Assembly (NCBI RefSeq): GCF_000143145.1
Contig: NC_014313.1
Location: 3,410,001-3,474,000 of the forward strand
Direction of reading: 5' to 3'
DNA from: Hyphomicrobium denitrificans ATCC 51888
GTDB lineage: Bacteria > Pseudomonadota > Alphaproteobacteria > Rhizobiales > Hyphomicrobiaceae
DNA length: 64,000 bases
In this document: in pieces, positions 1 to 11,909 of the stretch
Position numbering within the stretch: position 1 is the stretch's first letter
Layout of the letters: each line of letters starts with the position of its first letter
Made by a program: the position numbers and the translations under genes
Notes under the pieces: model-generated
What the model was told of the DNA's origin: nothing
Seen by the model: only the letters and a program-made list of their open reading frames with translations
Database searches by the model: none

Positions 1-41
1 CGCCGCAGCGGCGATCCAGATCGATCTCTGCATTTTCATGT

Positions 42-248
42 CTAGTCGATCGCAACCATGACGTCGGATGATTTGATCACTGCCGATGCCGTCATGCCTT
101 TGACGAGGCCGAGATCGTCAACGGACTCGTTCGTGATCGAGGCGGTGACAATCGTGCCGCCGACATCGATGCGGACGTGAGCGGTCGTCACGCCTTTGAC
201 GATGTCGACGATTTTACCCTTGAGGACGTTCCTGGCGCTGATCTTCAT
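42..248 (-). CDS. Mop-type molybdate-binding (TOBE domain) protein
   Basis: This 68-residue protein is a single TOBE/Mop domain. It has the usual N-terminal motif SARNVLKGKIVDI, then alternating strands, and ends with an SSDVMVAID-like strand. Such proteins bind molybdate, or act as the oxyanion-binding part of molybdate uptake or storage proteins, in the cytoplasm. It is the last gene of the leftward aguA-aguB group and starts 32 bp after the aguB stop, so it may be co-transcribed, although no link between molybdate and agmatine metabolism is obvious. Its length is normal for free-standing Mop proteins. The family call is firm; the role is inferred. Confidence 0.85.
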   Translation of the reverse strand: MKISARNVLKGKIVDIVKGVTTAHVRIDVGGTIVTASITNESVDDLGLVKGMTASAVIKSSDVMVAID

Positions 249-280
249 GGCGGCTCCGGCGTTGTCGCGCTGATCTATCT

Positions 281-1140
<860 letters not shown>

Positions 1141-1141
<1 letters not shown>

Positions 1142-2169
1142 CAGGCCGGCTCCTGTTGAGTGATGCAGTGGAACGAGCCGCCGCCCGCCTCGCCGCAGCC
1201 GAGCAGGCCGCGCGACGACACGCCGACGACGGCGCGATCCGGGAAGACGGTCTGCAAAGCTTGCAGCGCATCGGCTTCAGTCGCCGTTCCGTAGATCGGC
1301 ACGACGACGACGCCGTTGGCGATGATGAAGTTCATGTGCGACGCGGGCGAAACTTCGCCGAGCGCGTTGTGATAGAGGCCGACGCCCGGAATGCGGATGA
1401 CGTCGAGCTTGCGGCCCGCTGCGTCGGTTTCGCGCGCGAGCGTCGCGGCGATGGCGTCGAGCGTTGCGGCGTTCGGATCGTCGGGTCCGGCCGGCGCCTG
1501 GCAGACGACGCGGCCCGGCGCTACGAAGCGTGCGATGTTGTCGACGTGGCCGTCGGTGTGATCGTTCTTCAAACCTTCGTCGATCCAGATGACCTTCTTG
1601 GCACCGAACGCTTCGCGCAGCGCGGCCTCGGCTGCTTCCTTCGACCAGCCGTTGCGGTTCGGGTTCAGAAGCGTCTGCCGCGTCGTCAGGATCGTGCCTT
1701 CGCCGTCGTGATCGACCGCGCCGCCTTCGAGCACGAAGTCGAAACGGCGGATGGGCGTCCTGGCGATGCTTGCGATGTGATCGCCAACGATTGCGTCGTC
1801 GGGCAGATCGTACTTGCCGCCCCAGCTGTTCGTCCTGAAGCGCAGGGCAACCACGCCTTCGGGCGTTTGGGCAAAGATCGGCCCGGTATCGCGCAGCCAG
1901 ATGTCGCCGTACTTCGCCGGGATGATTTCCGCGACGTCGATCGGCAGCGCCGCGTGCGCGGTTGCCTCGGCTTCATCGCCGTTGGCAAGCACGCGGACCT
2001 TGTTGCCGGCGATGCTCAGAGCGCGGACCAGCGCGGCCACGTCACGGCGCGGCGTTTCGAGATCGTCGTTCCACTCAGCCGGATCGGCGGGCCATGCCGT
2101 CCAGATCGCTTTCTGCGGCGCCCATTCCGAAGGCGTTACGATGGGGGTGTTGGCAGGGGCCGTCGTCAT
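1141..2169 (-). CDS. aguA: Agmatine deiminase
   Basis: This is a 342-residue peptidyl-arginine-deiminase-like protein that converts agmatine to N-carbamoylputrescine. The C-terminal catalytic cysteine motif GGGSFHCITQQ (C335) and the internal stretches WLRDTGP and NDHTDGHVDN are typical. I chose the ATG at 2169 because family homology begins just after it (PSEWAPQ). The frame stays open further upstream, but that stretch looks non-coding. It is the first gene of an aguA-aguB unit giving a two-step agmatine-to-putrescine route; no arginine decarboxylase gene is in the window. Confidence 0.93.
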
Positions 2170-2317
2170 ATCTGTCCCTAAGTTTTCGCCGCAAGGCTTT
2201 GCAGGACGTGCGCTGACGCTCATCCTGCGTGAGACCGCCATGTCGTGGACCGGGCCGCGGGTGTCAAGGGTTAGCGTATCGTCACGGATCTGTCGCGCGC
2301 GGGGCGGCCGCGCAGCG

Positions 2318-2533
2318 TTAATGTTTTGCGAACATCGAGCCGAGCAGCGCGACGACGATTGCGGCCGGAATGGCGATCATCAGGACTGCGCCAAGCGTCA
2401 CCGCAAGTCCGAGCATGAGAAATACGACGGCAGCGAGCAAGAGAAGCATCACAACGAAGACGATGGCGCGAACGATCCATTCGCGCCATCCGTCGATGAC
2501 CGTCGTCTTTCCGTTTATGGTGATGACGATCAT
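2318..2533 (-). CDS. Small hydrophobic membrane protein of unknown function
   Basis: The product is 71 residues. A short polar N-terminus (ITINGKTTVIDGWREW) is followed by about 45 strongly hydrophobic residues that could form two membrane helices. It lies between argG and aguA on the same strand. I do not recognise a family. The clean division into polar start and hydrophobic body supports a real inner-membrane peptide, but the function is unknown. Confidence 0.5.
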   Translation of the reverse strand: MIVITINGKTTVIDGWREWIVRAIVFVVMLLLLAAVVFLMLGLAVTLGAVLMIAIPAAIVVALLGSMFAKH

Positions 2534-2575
2534 GGTCGCGTTCCGCTTGGCTGAGCCTGAAGGCAGGCGTGAAAC

Positions 2576-3805
<1,230 letters not shown>

Positions 3806-4247
3806 GCGAGCTGACTTTCGATTGATTTTCGGGTGAGGAACGCGCGGCACTATAGGGGCGACGGTGTCGGTCGCAAGTGCGGGCGAAGCGGCAACGCGAC
3901 ACGCCGCGAGCGCGACGGAATATGACGCTTTAACGAATGCGGGAGCGGGGCAAAGCGCGGCGCGTGCATTCGAAATGCGATTCGCGGCGGCGGATTTGCC
4001 GTCTCGGGGCGCGCGCGACCACTCTTGATCCTAGCCTGGGGCTCGCTTGCAGAAATGCGCCGGCGGGACTGAGGTTTTCACGTCTCATTATTTCACGCGA
4101 AATCCGTAGGTTAGGTTCCCCGCATTGCGATTGCGCATCGCATCATTGCCGTGAACATAAATTTGTCGTGGGCGCGCCGATTGGCGTAGGTCGCAGCGAG
4201 CCGAAATGCTAAGGAACTGGGAAGTTTTCTGTCGGGGGAGAGCGGCC
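3806..4247. other. Intergenic region between divergent genes
   Basis: This 442-bp stretch separates leftward argG from the rightward secreted-protein gene. It must hold at least two promoters, but I cannot point to a convincing -35/-10 pair. Short palindromic runs such as the TGCGATTGCGCATCGCA stretch near 4126-4142 are present. I see no tRNA, no persuasive ORF and no poly-T terminator. Confidence 0.5.
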
Positions 4248-5030
4248 GTGTCGAGACTGAGCGGATACCTTGCAGTGCTGGTTTTAGCCGGAAGCGCGTT
4301 GGCGCTTCCACTAGCGGCGGAAGAGATCACGGTTACCATTCCGACCGATCCGCCCGCGCAGGCTGTTGTCGAAGATAATTCCGTACCCGCACCGATGGCA
4401 GAGGACACGACGGCGCCGCCGCCCGAAACGCAGCAGGAAGCGGCCCCCGTCGCCGCACCTGAACCGCCTCAGGCCGAAAGCGCGCCTGCTCCTGCAGCAG
4501 AGCCGGTCGCTCCGAAGTCTGCAGCTAAAACGAAGAAAGCGGCAGCGCCTGCCCCAGCAGCGGATACATCCGAAATGCCCGCTCATGCAGACGCTGCTCC
4601 GGCGAAGCCCAAGGCGAAGAAGGCGAGCGCTGCGGCCTCTTGCAAAAAGCTCGATGAAACGGCGTGCGGCAGTAATTCGGCGTGCATCTGGGTGGTCGGT
4701 ACGCCCGCCGAAGGCACGAGCAAGGGTACAACGGCCGGATGCCGGTCGCTGGCAGCGATGAAGAAGGAAGCGGAAAAGGCCCAGAAAGCCGCTAAAACGA
4801 GCGAGCCCGAAGTTCTGCCGTGGGCATCGCATACGGGCAGCATTCCTGCGAATGGAGCCGCCGCATCGACGGGTGATGGCGCCGCGAAACCCGCGGGCGA
4901 GAAGAAGACGAAGACTGCAACCACGAAGAAAGCAGCCAAGCCGAAAGCGGTTGCACCCGCTGCCTCATCAGAGAACGGAGATCAGGCGGCTCCGCAGGTC
5001 GATGCGCCCGCGGCTTCCGGCTCGGATTGA
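4248..5030 (+). CDS. Exported Ala/Pro/Lys-rich protein with a four-cysteine core
   Basis: This is a 260-residue predicted exported protein. I prefer the GTG at 4248, eight bases after a GGGGAG ribosome-binding site, to the ATG at 4206. From the GTG the protein starts with a classic signal peptide (RLSGYLAVLVLAGSALALP, likely cut near LAA-EE). Low-complexity Ala/Pro/Glu and Lys-rich tracts flank a compact module around residues 125-155 with four cysteines in the order CKKLDETACG, SNSACIWV and GCRSL. The module could be a small disulphide-bonded or surface-binding domain. I do not recognise the family; a cell-wall or envelope role is a guess. Confidence 0.65.
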   Translation: MSRLSGYLAVLVLAGSALALPLAAEEITVTIPTDPPAQAVVEDNSVPAPMAEDTTAPPPETQQEAAPVAAPEPPQAESAPAPAAEPVAPKSAAKTKKAAAPAPAADTSEMPAHADAAPAKPKAKKASAAASCKKLDETACGSNSACIWVVGTPAEGTSKGTTAGCRSLAAMKKEAEKAQKAAKTSEPEVLPWASHTGSIPANGAAASTGDGAAKPAGEKKTKTATTKKAAKPKAVAPAASSENGDQAAPQVDAPAASGSD

Positions 5031-5069
5031 TTTTAGGGCCTTCGCGGGCTTCGCGCCGCTCGCGTCACG

Positions 5070-5633
5070 TCAGTGAAGATACGTCGAGCGCCGCCGTCTG
5101 CGCATCTCTTGATTGGTGTGCGGAGTGTTGTCGTTGAAGATCGAGCGCCATTGCGCGCACGCTGCGTCGGCGGCATCCATTGCGCAGGTACTCGCGCGCG
5201 CTGTTGGGGCGGCAACCGAATAGGGCACGCCGTAACTCAACATCATCGCCGTCAGCGGGCCCTGGTAGAAACTCCATGGCGTCGCGTTGAGAAATGCGTT
5301 TGCGGTGAGCGACGGCCAAGCCGAAGCACCGGCAACCATCGCCGTCGATGCGGGCGTCGCCCACGCCTGCCACATATTTGCGATTGAATTCGAATTCGAC
5401 CGGGGTTGAGCGCCGACGTTCGTCCAGCACTCGAGCCAGCTCTGCCATAGCGAGAACGGGTCGATGTTCGCCTCGGTCGCTGGGCTGGGCGTCGCCGCGT
5501 GAAGCGTATTAACCAACTCGTCATTGAGCTTGCTCTGCCACGCAATCTGGGCAGCAAATGTCGCCTGGCCCATTTCAAAAAGGGCTTCGGTGGCCTTTTG
5601 CAGGCATCGGAAATGGAGCGCAAAATCGAACAC
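5070..5633 (-). CDS. Unknown protein rich in Trp, Ala and Ser
   Basis: I set the start at the GTG at 5633, seven bases downstream of a GGGGGA ribosome-binding site, giving 187 residues (VFDFALHFRCLQKATEAL...). The frame stays open upstream to 5684, but no ribosome-binding site is visible there. The N-terminal 50 residues look helical; the middle carries repeated Trp motifs (SLWQSWLECW, MWQAWATP); the tail ends RRRRRSTYLH. The helical start loosely recalls phasin-like proteins, but I cannot support that. It converges on the exported-protein gene at 5030. Confidence 0.45.
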   Translation of the reverse strand: MFDFALHFRCLQKATEALFEMGQATFAAQIAWQSKLNDELVNTLHAATPSPATEANIDPFSLWQSWLECWTNVGAQPRSNSNSIANMWQAWATPASTAMVAGASAWPSLTANAFLNATPWSFYQGPLTAMMLSYGVPYSVAAPTARASTCAMDAADAACAQWRSIFNDNTPHTNQEMRRRRRSTYLH

Positions 5634-5792
5634 GGGCGAGTCCCCCGAAAACCCGATCTTAGCATATCTGTTGCATTGCAGCAATCATGATGCGGCACGG
5701 TAAGACAGCGTCAGAAGCGATGGAAATTGCTGGCGAGTTGAGCAATCAACGTTTCCCAGCCCAAAAATTTTGTTGCGGATAGGACGCGGAGC

Positions 5793-6452
5793 CTAGCGCT
5801 TCTCGCTGCTTGCAGGGCCTTTGGTCCCGCCTTCAGCATCGTGGTTGGCTGTCTCGTCTGCTCGGAAGCTCAGGCGTTTCAGCAGCGTGCGATAGGTCGG
5901 ACGCGGGGTTACCAGGGACGGCGATTGGCGGACGGGAGCAGGGTCGACGGTCAAGGCATCGCTGGGCGGTTGATCGGCAACGTCGGCGGAAGATGGGGGA
6001 TGGGCTGTCTCGACCGGCGCGCGACCTGCGAACTGGCCTGCCGCGAGCCAATAGACGAAGCCAGCGACGAAGCCTGTCGTCAGAAATGCTTTCAGCGCGT
6101 AGTTGTTGAAGATCGTCGGCTCGCCCTGAACCTCGCTCGCATATTGCGCGAGAAAACCGAGTGACGCGATCGCGACGCCGCCGATGAGATAGAAGGGAAG
6201 GCGGCGCAGCGAGAAGATTTCGCCGAGGCCTCCGACGATCAGCGCGAAGATGCAGGCGAAGATCGCCACATGCGTCGCGGTCAGCAGCGCCAGCTCGAAC
6301 GTTTCCCCGGCCGTGCGCGGCAAGCGGCTCATCGGCTGATTCAGGACTTCGCTCGGGGTGTTGACGAACAACATCGTGACGAACCCCGCCGCGATGCTCG
6401 CGAGGATGAACCCGAACGCCACCCGGGCGACCGATCCCAGGAACTTCAACAC
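5793..6452 (-). CDS. Four-helix inner-membrane protein, unknown function
   Basis: This 219-residue protein has four clear hydrophobic segments: about residues 10-30, 56-77, 84-103 and 122-142. A polar, proline-rich cytoplasmic tail of about 75 residues follows. A short segment with ETFELALLTATHVAIFA lies in the second helix. I do not recognise the family. It lies 100 bp downstream of rlmN on the same strand and could be the distal gene of that unit. Confidence 0.6.
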   Translation of the reverse strand: MLKFLGSVARVAFGFILASIAAGFVTMLFVNTPSEVLNQPMSRLPRTAGETFELALLTATHVAIFACIFALIVGGLGEIFSLRRLPFYLIGGVAIASLGFLAQYASEVQGEPTIFNNYALKAFLTTGFVAGFVYWLAAGQFAGRAPVETAHPPSSADVADQPPSDALTVDPAPVRQSPSLVTPRPTYRTLLKRLSFRADETANHDAEGGTKGPASSEKR

Positions 6453-6552
6453 TCGACCCTGCCCTGACCCGTCTTACACAAGGGATCAATTTACAGGGGC
6501 TAAGCTCAAGGTCTCAATAGAATTATCGGTGCCGGGCGGTGGAAGGTCCGGC

Positions 6553-7758
6553 TTATGCCTTCTCGGCACCACTGCGGCGTTCGCTGGCGCTGAGGCGCAG
6601 GCTTTCCGAACGCAATTGTCCGCAGGCGGCGAGGATATCGCGGCCGCGCGGCGTGCGGACAGGGCTGGCGTAGCCCGCCCGGTTCACGACCTCGGCGAAG
6701 CGCTCGATCGTTTCCCAATCGGAGCATTCGTAACGTGTATTGGGCCACGGATTGAACGGGATCAGGTTGATCTTCGCCGGAATGCCCGCGAGTAGCTTCA
6801 CCAGGGCGCGGGCCTCGGCGAGGCTGTCGTTGACGCCTTTCAGCATCACGTATTCGAACGTGATGCGGCGGGCGTTCGACAGGCCCGGATAATCGCGGCA
6901 AGCCTGCATCAGCTCGGCGATCGGATATTTGCGATTGATCGGCACCAGTTCGTCGCGCAGCGCGTCGTTGGTGGCGTGCAGCGAGATCGCGAGCATGGTG
7001 TCGGCTTCTTCGCCCCACCGCGGAATTTCAGGGACGACCCCCGAGGTCGACAGCGTGATGCGCCGTTTCGAGAGCGCGAGGCCGTCGCCGTCGGACGCGA
7101 CTTCCATCGCGGCTTTGACATTGTCGAAATTGTAGAGCGGTTCGCCCATGCCCATCAGCACGACGTTGGTGATCTTGCGTTCGCTGGCGGGAAGCAGGCG
7201 GCCGTCGTCCGGGCCTTTCGCGCCGGGCCAGTCGCCGATGCGGTCGCGCGCGAGCATGATCTGCCCGACGATTTCCTGGGCTTCGAGATTGCGCACGAGG
7301 CGCTGCGTTCCGGTATGGCAGAACGAGCATGTCAGCGTGCAGCCAACCTGGCTCGAAATGCAGAGCGTGCCGCGATCGCTTTCCGGGATGTAGACGGTCT
7401 CGACTTCCGGCGGGCGGGCTTCGTGCCCACGCTTGGCGAGACGCAGCAGCCACTTGCGCGTGCCGTCGACGGAAATCTGCTCCGAGATGATCTCCGGGCG
7501 ATCGAGCGTATAGATGGCATCGAGCTGACGGCGCAGATCTTTCGAGACGTCGGTCATGTCCTCGAAGCGCGTGATGCCGCGCACGTATATCCAGCTCCAT
7601 AGCTGGTTAACGCGCATGTTGAGCTGCTTTTCCGGAACGCCGCCAGCGGCGAGCGCTTCCTTCAGGCGCGCGCGCGTCAAGCCCGCGAGCGAGCGCTTCT
7701 CAGCGGCGGGCTCGGCCGGGATTTGTGCGTCGATTTCAACCAGTGGGGCAGCAGTCAT
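6553..7758 (-). CDS. rlmN: Dual-specificity 23S rRNA/tRNA adenine-C2 methyltransferase RlmN
   Basis: This is a 401-residue radical-SAM enzyme that methylates C2 of A2503 in 23S rRNA and A37 of some tRNAs. The iron-sulphur motif CX3CX2C is C140/C144/C147 (GCTLTCSFC), and the C-terminal [11 protein letters not shown] supplies the methyl-carrying cysteine. I chose the ATG at 7758; about 73 upstream in-frame codons come from the repeat element and carry no family similarity. Length is normal once this start is used. Confidence 0.95.
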   Translation of the reverse strand: MTAAPLVEIDAQIPAEPAAEKRSLAGLTRARLKEALAAGGVPEKQLNMRVNQLWSWIYVRGITRFEDMTDVSKDLRRQLDAIYTLDRPEIISEQISVDGTRKWLLRLAKRGHEARPPEVETVYIPESDRGTLCISSQVGCTLTCSFCHTGTQRLVRNLEAQEIVGQIMLARDRIGDWPGAKGPDDGRLLPASERKITNVVLMGMGEPLYNFDNVKAAMEVASDGDGLALSKRRITLSTSGVVPEIPRWGEEADTMLAISLHATNDALRDELVPINRKYPIAELMQACRDYPGLSNARRITFEYVMLKGVNDSLAEARALVKLLAGIPAKINLIPFNPWPNTRYECSDWETIERFAEVVNRAGYASPVRTPRGRDILAACGQLRSESLRLSASERRSGAEKA

Positions 7759-7847
7759 GACGAAAATGGCTTCGAGCTTCGGGGAATGCGCACTTTTACA
7801 GGCGTTCGCGGGGAATGGATAGCGGGCACAATTGTCGTCACTAGAGC

Positions 7848-7995
7848 CGTCATCCTCGAACGGACGAGCAGAGCGAGGACGTTCGGGGATCCAGCGTAAA
7901 GTGTGCCGCAGGCTCCATATTATGTGTCTTTGACGAGCCCTACGCTGGATCCCCGACCTTCGACATGGCTGCGCCATGCTCGGTCGAGGATGACG
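7848..7995. repeat. 148-bp intergenic palindromic element
   Basis: The outer arms CGTCATCCTCGA (7848-7859) and TCGAGGATGACG (7984-7995) are perfect inverted copies. Nested inside is a second inverted pair around GGGGATCCAGCGTA and TACGCTGGATCCCC. The element sits between hslU and rlmN and ends two bases before the hslU stop codon, so a transcript leaving hslU would fold into a long hairpin. Intergenic repeats of this kind are common in alphaproteobacteria; I do not assign it to a named family. Confidence 0.75.
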
Positions 7996-7997
7996 AA

Positions 7998-9305
7998 TTA
8001 CAGGATAAATCGGCTGAGATCGGCGTTTTTCGAGAGCTGGCCGACGCGTTGCGTCACATAGGCGCCGTCGATCGCGAGCGTCTGACCGTTGCGGTCGGAG
8101 GCTTCGAAGGAGATGTCGTCGAGGACGCGTTCGAGGACGGTTTGTAGACGGCGGGCGCCGATGTTCTCGACGGTCGAGTTCACTTCAACCGCAGCGTCGG
8201 CGATGGCGTCGATCGCCTCGGGTTTGAATTCGAGTGTGACGCCTTCCGTTTCCATCAGCGCGACGTACTGCTTGATCAGGCTCGCGTGCGGCTCGGTCAG
8301 GATGCGCTTCAAGTCGTCCCGCGTCAGCGCGTTGAGCTCGACGCGGATCGGCAGGCGGCCCTGCAGCTCGGGAAGCAGGTCCGATGGTTTCGACACGTGA
8401 AACGCGCCGGATGCGATGAACAGGATGTGGTCGGTTTTCACCGGGCCGTACTTGGTCGAGACCGTCGTGCCTTCGATGAGCGGGAGGAGATCGCGCTGGA
8501 CGCCTTCGCGCGAGACGTCGGCGCCGCCGCGCGTGCCATCGCCGCGCGAGCAGATCTTGTCGATCTCGTCAAGGAAGACGATGCCGTCGTTCTGGACTGC
8601 CGCGACGGCCTCGGCCGTGATCTGATCGTTGTCGATCAGCTTATCGCTTTCATCGGCGATCAGGATTTCGAAGCTGTCCTTTACGGTGACGCGACGCGGC
8701 TTGGTCCGTTGGCCGAGCGCTTTGCCGAGCATGTCGCCGAGATTGATCGTCGACATCGACGCGCCGCCGGGCAGGTCGAACATCGGCAATTGCGGCGCCG
8801 TGTCGGCAACGAGGATGTCGATTTCCTTGTCGTTCAATTCGTTGTTGCGCAGCTTCTTGCGGAAGCTCTCGCGCGTCGCGGGCGACGAGCCGCTTCCGAC
8901 GAGCGCATCGATGACACGTTCCTCGGCGGACTTTTCGGCGCGGGCGCGCACGTCCTGGCGCTTGACGTTCTTGACGAGCGCGATGCCGACTTCGACGAGG
9001 TCGCGGATGATGCTGTCGACGTCGCGGCCGACGTAACCGACCTCGGTGAATTTCGTGGCTTCGACTTTGAGGAACGGCGCGCCGGCAAGCTTCGCAAGAC
9101 GGCGCGAGATTTCGGTTTTGCCGACGCCGGTCGGGCCGATCATCAGAATGTTTTTCGGCAGGACTTCGTCGCGCAATTCGCCGGTCAGCTGCTGGCGGCG
9201 CCAGCGGTTGCGCAAGGCGATCGCGACGGCGCGCTTGGCGTCCTGCTGGCCGACGATATAGCGATCGAGTTCGGAGACGATTTCACGGGGAGAAAAGTTG
9301 GTCAT
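7998..9305 (-). CDS. hslU: ATP-dependent protease ATPase subunit HslU
   Basis: This is the 435-residue AAA+ unfoldase ring of the HslUV (ClpYQ) protease. The Walker A GPTGVGKT (residues 57-64) is followed by the pore loop motif GYVGRDV, the Walker [11 protein letters not shown], and the C-terminal [13 protein letters not shown] and LSRFIL tail that docks into HslV. The ATG overlaps the stop of the upstream membrane-protein gene by four bases, giving hslV - membrane protein - hslU in one leftward unit. Confidence 0.97.
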   Translation of the reverse strand: MTNFSPREIVSELDRYIVGQQDAKRAVAIALRNRWRRQQLTGELRDEVLPKNILMIGPTGVGKTEISRRLAKLAGAPFLKVEATKFTEVGYVGRDVDSIIRDLVEVGIALVKNVKRQDVRARAEKSAEERVIDALVGSGSSPATRESFRKKLRNNELNDKEIDILVADTAPQLPMFDLPGGASMSTINLGDMLGKALGQRTKPRRVTVKDSFEILIADESDKLIDNDQITAEAVAAVQNDGIVFLDEIDKICSRGDGTRGGADVSREGVQRDLLPLIEGTTVSTKYGPVKTDHILFIASGAFHVSKPSDLLPELQGRLPIRVELNALTRDDLKRILTEPHASLIKQYVALMETEGVTLEFKPEAIDAIADAAVEVNSTVENIGARRLQTVLERVLDDISFEASDRNGQTLAIDGAYVTQRVGQLSKNADLSRFIL

Positions 9306-10390
9306 TGCCTTGCCGGTGGAAGATTGCGCGCGAACGGCATGCTCTGGAGAAACGGCAGCAAGCGTTGCCGCAGCGGATGCCAGAAGACGCCAAGGAGAAG
9401 GACGAAGCCGCCGACGAGGGCGAGCGTCAGGATAAAGGATATCGGGATTCCGCCGCGATCCGGCAAGCCGACGCCACCGCTCAGGATGTCGTAGACGGCG
9501 ACGGTGAACGAGGCGAGGGACGAGACGAGCAGCGCCCGGCGGTCGATCGCGAGTGCGAAAATTGCGAGCAGCAGCACGGTCAGCAGAATGATCGCGGAGG
9601 TCGCGCCGCTGTTCGTCGCGTGCTTGATCAGCATGAGGGCGGGCGACACGATCAGAGGCGCGGCGACGAGATGCAGCCAGAAGGCGCAGTCGGAGAGCCG
9701 CGTCACGCGTTGCGGATCGCGGGCGTCGTAGGCGAGCGCCACGGCGAGCACGAGCAGGCCGTAACCGATGGCGGTGATCGAAAAACCGACGCCGATGTCG
9801 TAAAGGCTTCGCGCCGCGACTGCGTAGCCGAAGCAGGCGATCAGCGCGAGCGCGAACGGCAGGCGAAAGCGGAGATAGTAGACGAGCGCCGCGACCAAAG
9901 CGGGAATGCCGAAGACGAGTGTCGGATTACGCCAGAAGGCAAGCTCGGAAGCGACATCCCAGTTCGACGTTTTCAGGTTGTCCCAATGCAGCTGAATGAC
10001 GACGGCTGCCGCCGCGAACAGGACGAACAGGATCGACAGCACCATGCCAGGCAGGACGGCGCGCAGGCGGCCGACCAGAATTTCGCTTAGCGCCCAGAAC
10101 ATCGCTGCGCCGACGGCCATCGTTGCTGCCCAGCCGAGACCGAAGAAGGTCGTCGAGGTGGCGGCGAGCACGGCGCCCGCAACCAGCAGCACGCCGATGG
10201 TCAGGAAGACGTCGTTGAAGCCGTTGAGGAAACGAAAGCGTTCTTCGTCGGCGAGTGCCGGTTCGCCGTCCGGGCCGATCACGGGCGTCGAACCCCCGCG
10301 CATGGCGCGGAGCTTTTCGGCCTGCGCGGCGTCGATGACACCAGCATCGACGGCGGCCTGGAGGTCGTCAGGGGATCGTCTGTTGGCCAT
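9302..10390 (-). CDS. Multi-pass membrane protein (DUF2157-like) between hslV and hslU
   Basis: The protein has 362 residues from the ATG at 10390. A soluble N-terminus ([24 protein letters not shown]) resembles a short helical domain, and about ten hydrophobic helices follow, ending in a basic tail. The layout is like DUF2157-type membrane proteins, but I cannot confirm the family. The gene lies between hslV and hslU, with its stop overlapping the hslU start by four bases. That implies translational coupling with the protease ATPase. Its role is unknown. Confidence 0.75.
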   Translation of the reverse strand: MANRRSPDDLQAAVDAGVIDAAQAEKLRAMRGGSTPVIGPDGEPALADEERFRFLNGFNDVFLTIGVLLVAGAVLAATSTTFFGLGWAATMAVGAAMFWALSEILVGRLRAVLPGMVLSILFVLFAAAAVVIQLHWDNLKTSNWDVASELAFWRNPTLVFGIPALVAALVYYLRFRLPFALALIACFGYAVAARSLYDIGVGFSITAIGYGLLVLAVALAYDARDPQRVTRLSDCAFWLHLVAAPLIVSPALMLIKHATNSGATSAIILLTVLLLAIFALAIDRRALLVSSLASFTVAVYDILSGGVGLPDRGGIPISFILTLALVGGFVLLLGVFWHPLRQRLLPFLQSMPFARNLPPARQ

Positions 10391-10409
10391 GTTGGGGCTC
10401 TGGTTCGGC

Positions 10410-10982
10410 TCAGGAAGTTCGCGCGTCGAGGGTTTCGACCACGATGTTGCTGTTGGTGTACACGCAGATTTCGGCGGCAATGGACATTGCCTTGCGGGCG
10501 ATCGCCTCGGCGTCCAGCGGCTGGTCGAGAAGCGCGCGCGCTGCCGCGAGGGCGTAGTTGCCGCCGGAGCCGATGCCCGCGATGGCGTTCTCGGGCTCCA
10601 GGACATCGCCTGTGCCGGTCAGGACGAGCGTCGTCGTTGCGTCGGCAACGATCATCATGGCTTCGAGGCGGCGGAGGTAGCGGTCGGTCCGCCAGTCCTT
10701 GGCGAGTTCGACGCAGGCGCGGGTCAATTGTCCCGGGTACTGCTCGAGCTTGGCTTCCAGGCGTTCGAATAGGGTGAAGGCGTCGGCGGTGGCGCCCGCG
10801 AAGCCGCCGATCACGTCGCCCTTGCCAAGGCGGCGGACTTTCCGGGCGTTGGATTTGATGACCGTCTGGCCGAGGCTGACCTGACCGTCGCCGGCAACTA
10901 CAACCTTACCATCCTTGCGAACCGTGAGGATCGTGGTGGCGTGCCAGCTCGAACTGCCGGAATTTTGCGTTTCATGCGTCAT
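10410..10982 (-). CDS. hslV: ATP-dependent protease peptidase subunit HslV
   Basis: This is the 190-residue threonine peptidase that forms the proteolytic core of HslUV. The mature N-terminus is probably T16 in [10 protein letters not shown], giving a 15-residue propeptide. [14 protein letters not shown] and [16 protein letters not shown] are the usual family blocks. I used the ATG at 10982 rather than the earlier in-frame start. It is the first gene of the leftward hslV-hslU unit and is divergent from hisB. Confidence 0.95.
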   Translation of the reverse strand: MTHETQNSGSSSWHATTILTVRKDGKVVVAGDGQVSLGQTVIKSNARKVRRLGKGDVIGGFAGATADAFTLFERLEAKLEQYPGQLTRACVELAKDWRTDRYLRRLEAMMIVADATTTLVLTGTGDVLEPENAIAGIGSGGNYALAAARALLDQPLDAEAIARKAMSIAAEICVYTNSNIVVETLDARTS

Positions 10983-11041
10983 ATGTATCGCGTCAGTTAA
11001 GCTCTTGCTGTCAGGATGCAAGGAAAGAGAGTTTAGGTTGG

Positions 11042-11120
11042 CTCGGTGACTCCCCCTCGGGGAAGCCGGCCGGAAGTTTCGATTTGCCTCGGCGACTCCC
11101 CTTCGGGGAGCCGGCCGCCG
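11042..11120. repeat. Two tandem copies of a short GC-rich palindromic repeat
   Basis: Copies at 11042-11072 and 11088-11120 share the pattern CTCGGyGACTCCCC, then TCGGGGA, then GCCGGCCG. The CCCC/GGGG core is palindromic. A diverged third copy lies at 25101-25132 after the FeeM-like gene. Here they sit in the divergent hslV/hisB spacer. A separate hairpin (CCGGCAAC 11184-11191 with GTTGCCGG 11201-11208) lies in the hisB leader. Confidence 0.7.
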
Positions 11121-11255
11121 AGGCTGTAGGTCTGGCGGGTCTTGGCCTGCCGGGCCTCAAGCTGATAAACGCTCGGGCGGCCTCCGGCAACGAAAGGCTT
11201 GTTGCCGGTCTGGGCGGCCTCCTGCGGGCGCCGGCCACAAGGCCAGGATTGGAGA

Positions 11256-11855
11256 ATGATTCACGTGAAGCGCCAAGCGACGATCACGCGCAAGACGAAG
11301 GAGACCGAAATCTCCGCGACCGTCCATCTGGACGGGACGGGCGCGTACGACATTTCGACCGGGATCGGCTTTCTCGACCATATGCTTGAGCAGCTGGCGC
11401 GACATTCGCTGATCGACATCACGCTCCGGGCCAAAGGCGATCTGCACATCGATTTTCATCACACGGTCGAGGACTCGGGCATCGTTCTCGGGCAGGCGAT
11501 CGCGCAGGCGCTCGGCGACAAGGCGGGCATCGTTCGCTATGCCGACGTGCACCTGCCGATGGACGAGACGCTGACGCGGGTGGCGATCGACGTTTCGGGG
11601 CGGCCGTTCCTGATTTGGAAGGCGGAGTTCTCGCGGCCCAAGATCGGCGAGATGGACACCGAGCTTTTCCGCGAGTGGTTCCAGGCGTTCGCGCAGAACG
11701 CCGGCATCACGCTGCACCTCGAAAACCTTTACGGCGAGAACAACCACCATATCGCCGAGACCTGCTATAAGGGGCTGGCGCGCGCTCTCAAGGCTGCGAT
11801 CGCCGTCGATCCGCGCCAGGCCGGCCGCGTGCCTTCGACGAAGGGCACGCTTTAA
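11256..11855 (+). CDS. hisB: Imidazoleglycerol-phosphate dehydratase
   Basis: This 199-residue single-function HisB dehydrates imidazole-glycerol phosphate in histidine synthesis. Its metal-binding histidine clusters are visible as [23 protein letters not shown] and [10 protein letters not shown]. The start ATG at 11256 follows a GGAGA ribosome-binding site at 11251; the frame is open upstream, but that part is repeat-derived. It heads the block hisB - DUF2628 - hisH, divergent from hslV, an order common in Hyphomicrobiales. Confidence 0.97.
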   Translation: MIHVKRQATITRKTKETEISATVHLDGTGAYDISTGIGFLDHMLEQLARHSLIDITLRAKGDLHIDFHHTVEDSGIVLGQAIAQALGDKAGIVRYADVHLPMDETLTRVAIDVSGRPFLIWKAEFSRPKIGEMDTELFREWFQAFAQNAGITLHLENLYGENNHHIAETCYKGLARALKAAIAVDPRQAGRVPSTKGTL

Positions 11856-11909
11856 GCGTTGGCTGCGGAACGGAGTTTTGCTTTGAGGGGGTCAAGGAGT
11901 TTGTCTTCC

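Noticed and set aside
3806..4247. tRNA gene in the argG spacer
   Set aside because: No cloverleaf or T-loop consensus can be drawn; the short palindromes are unrelated.
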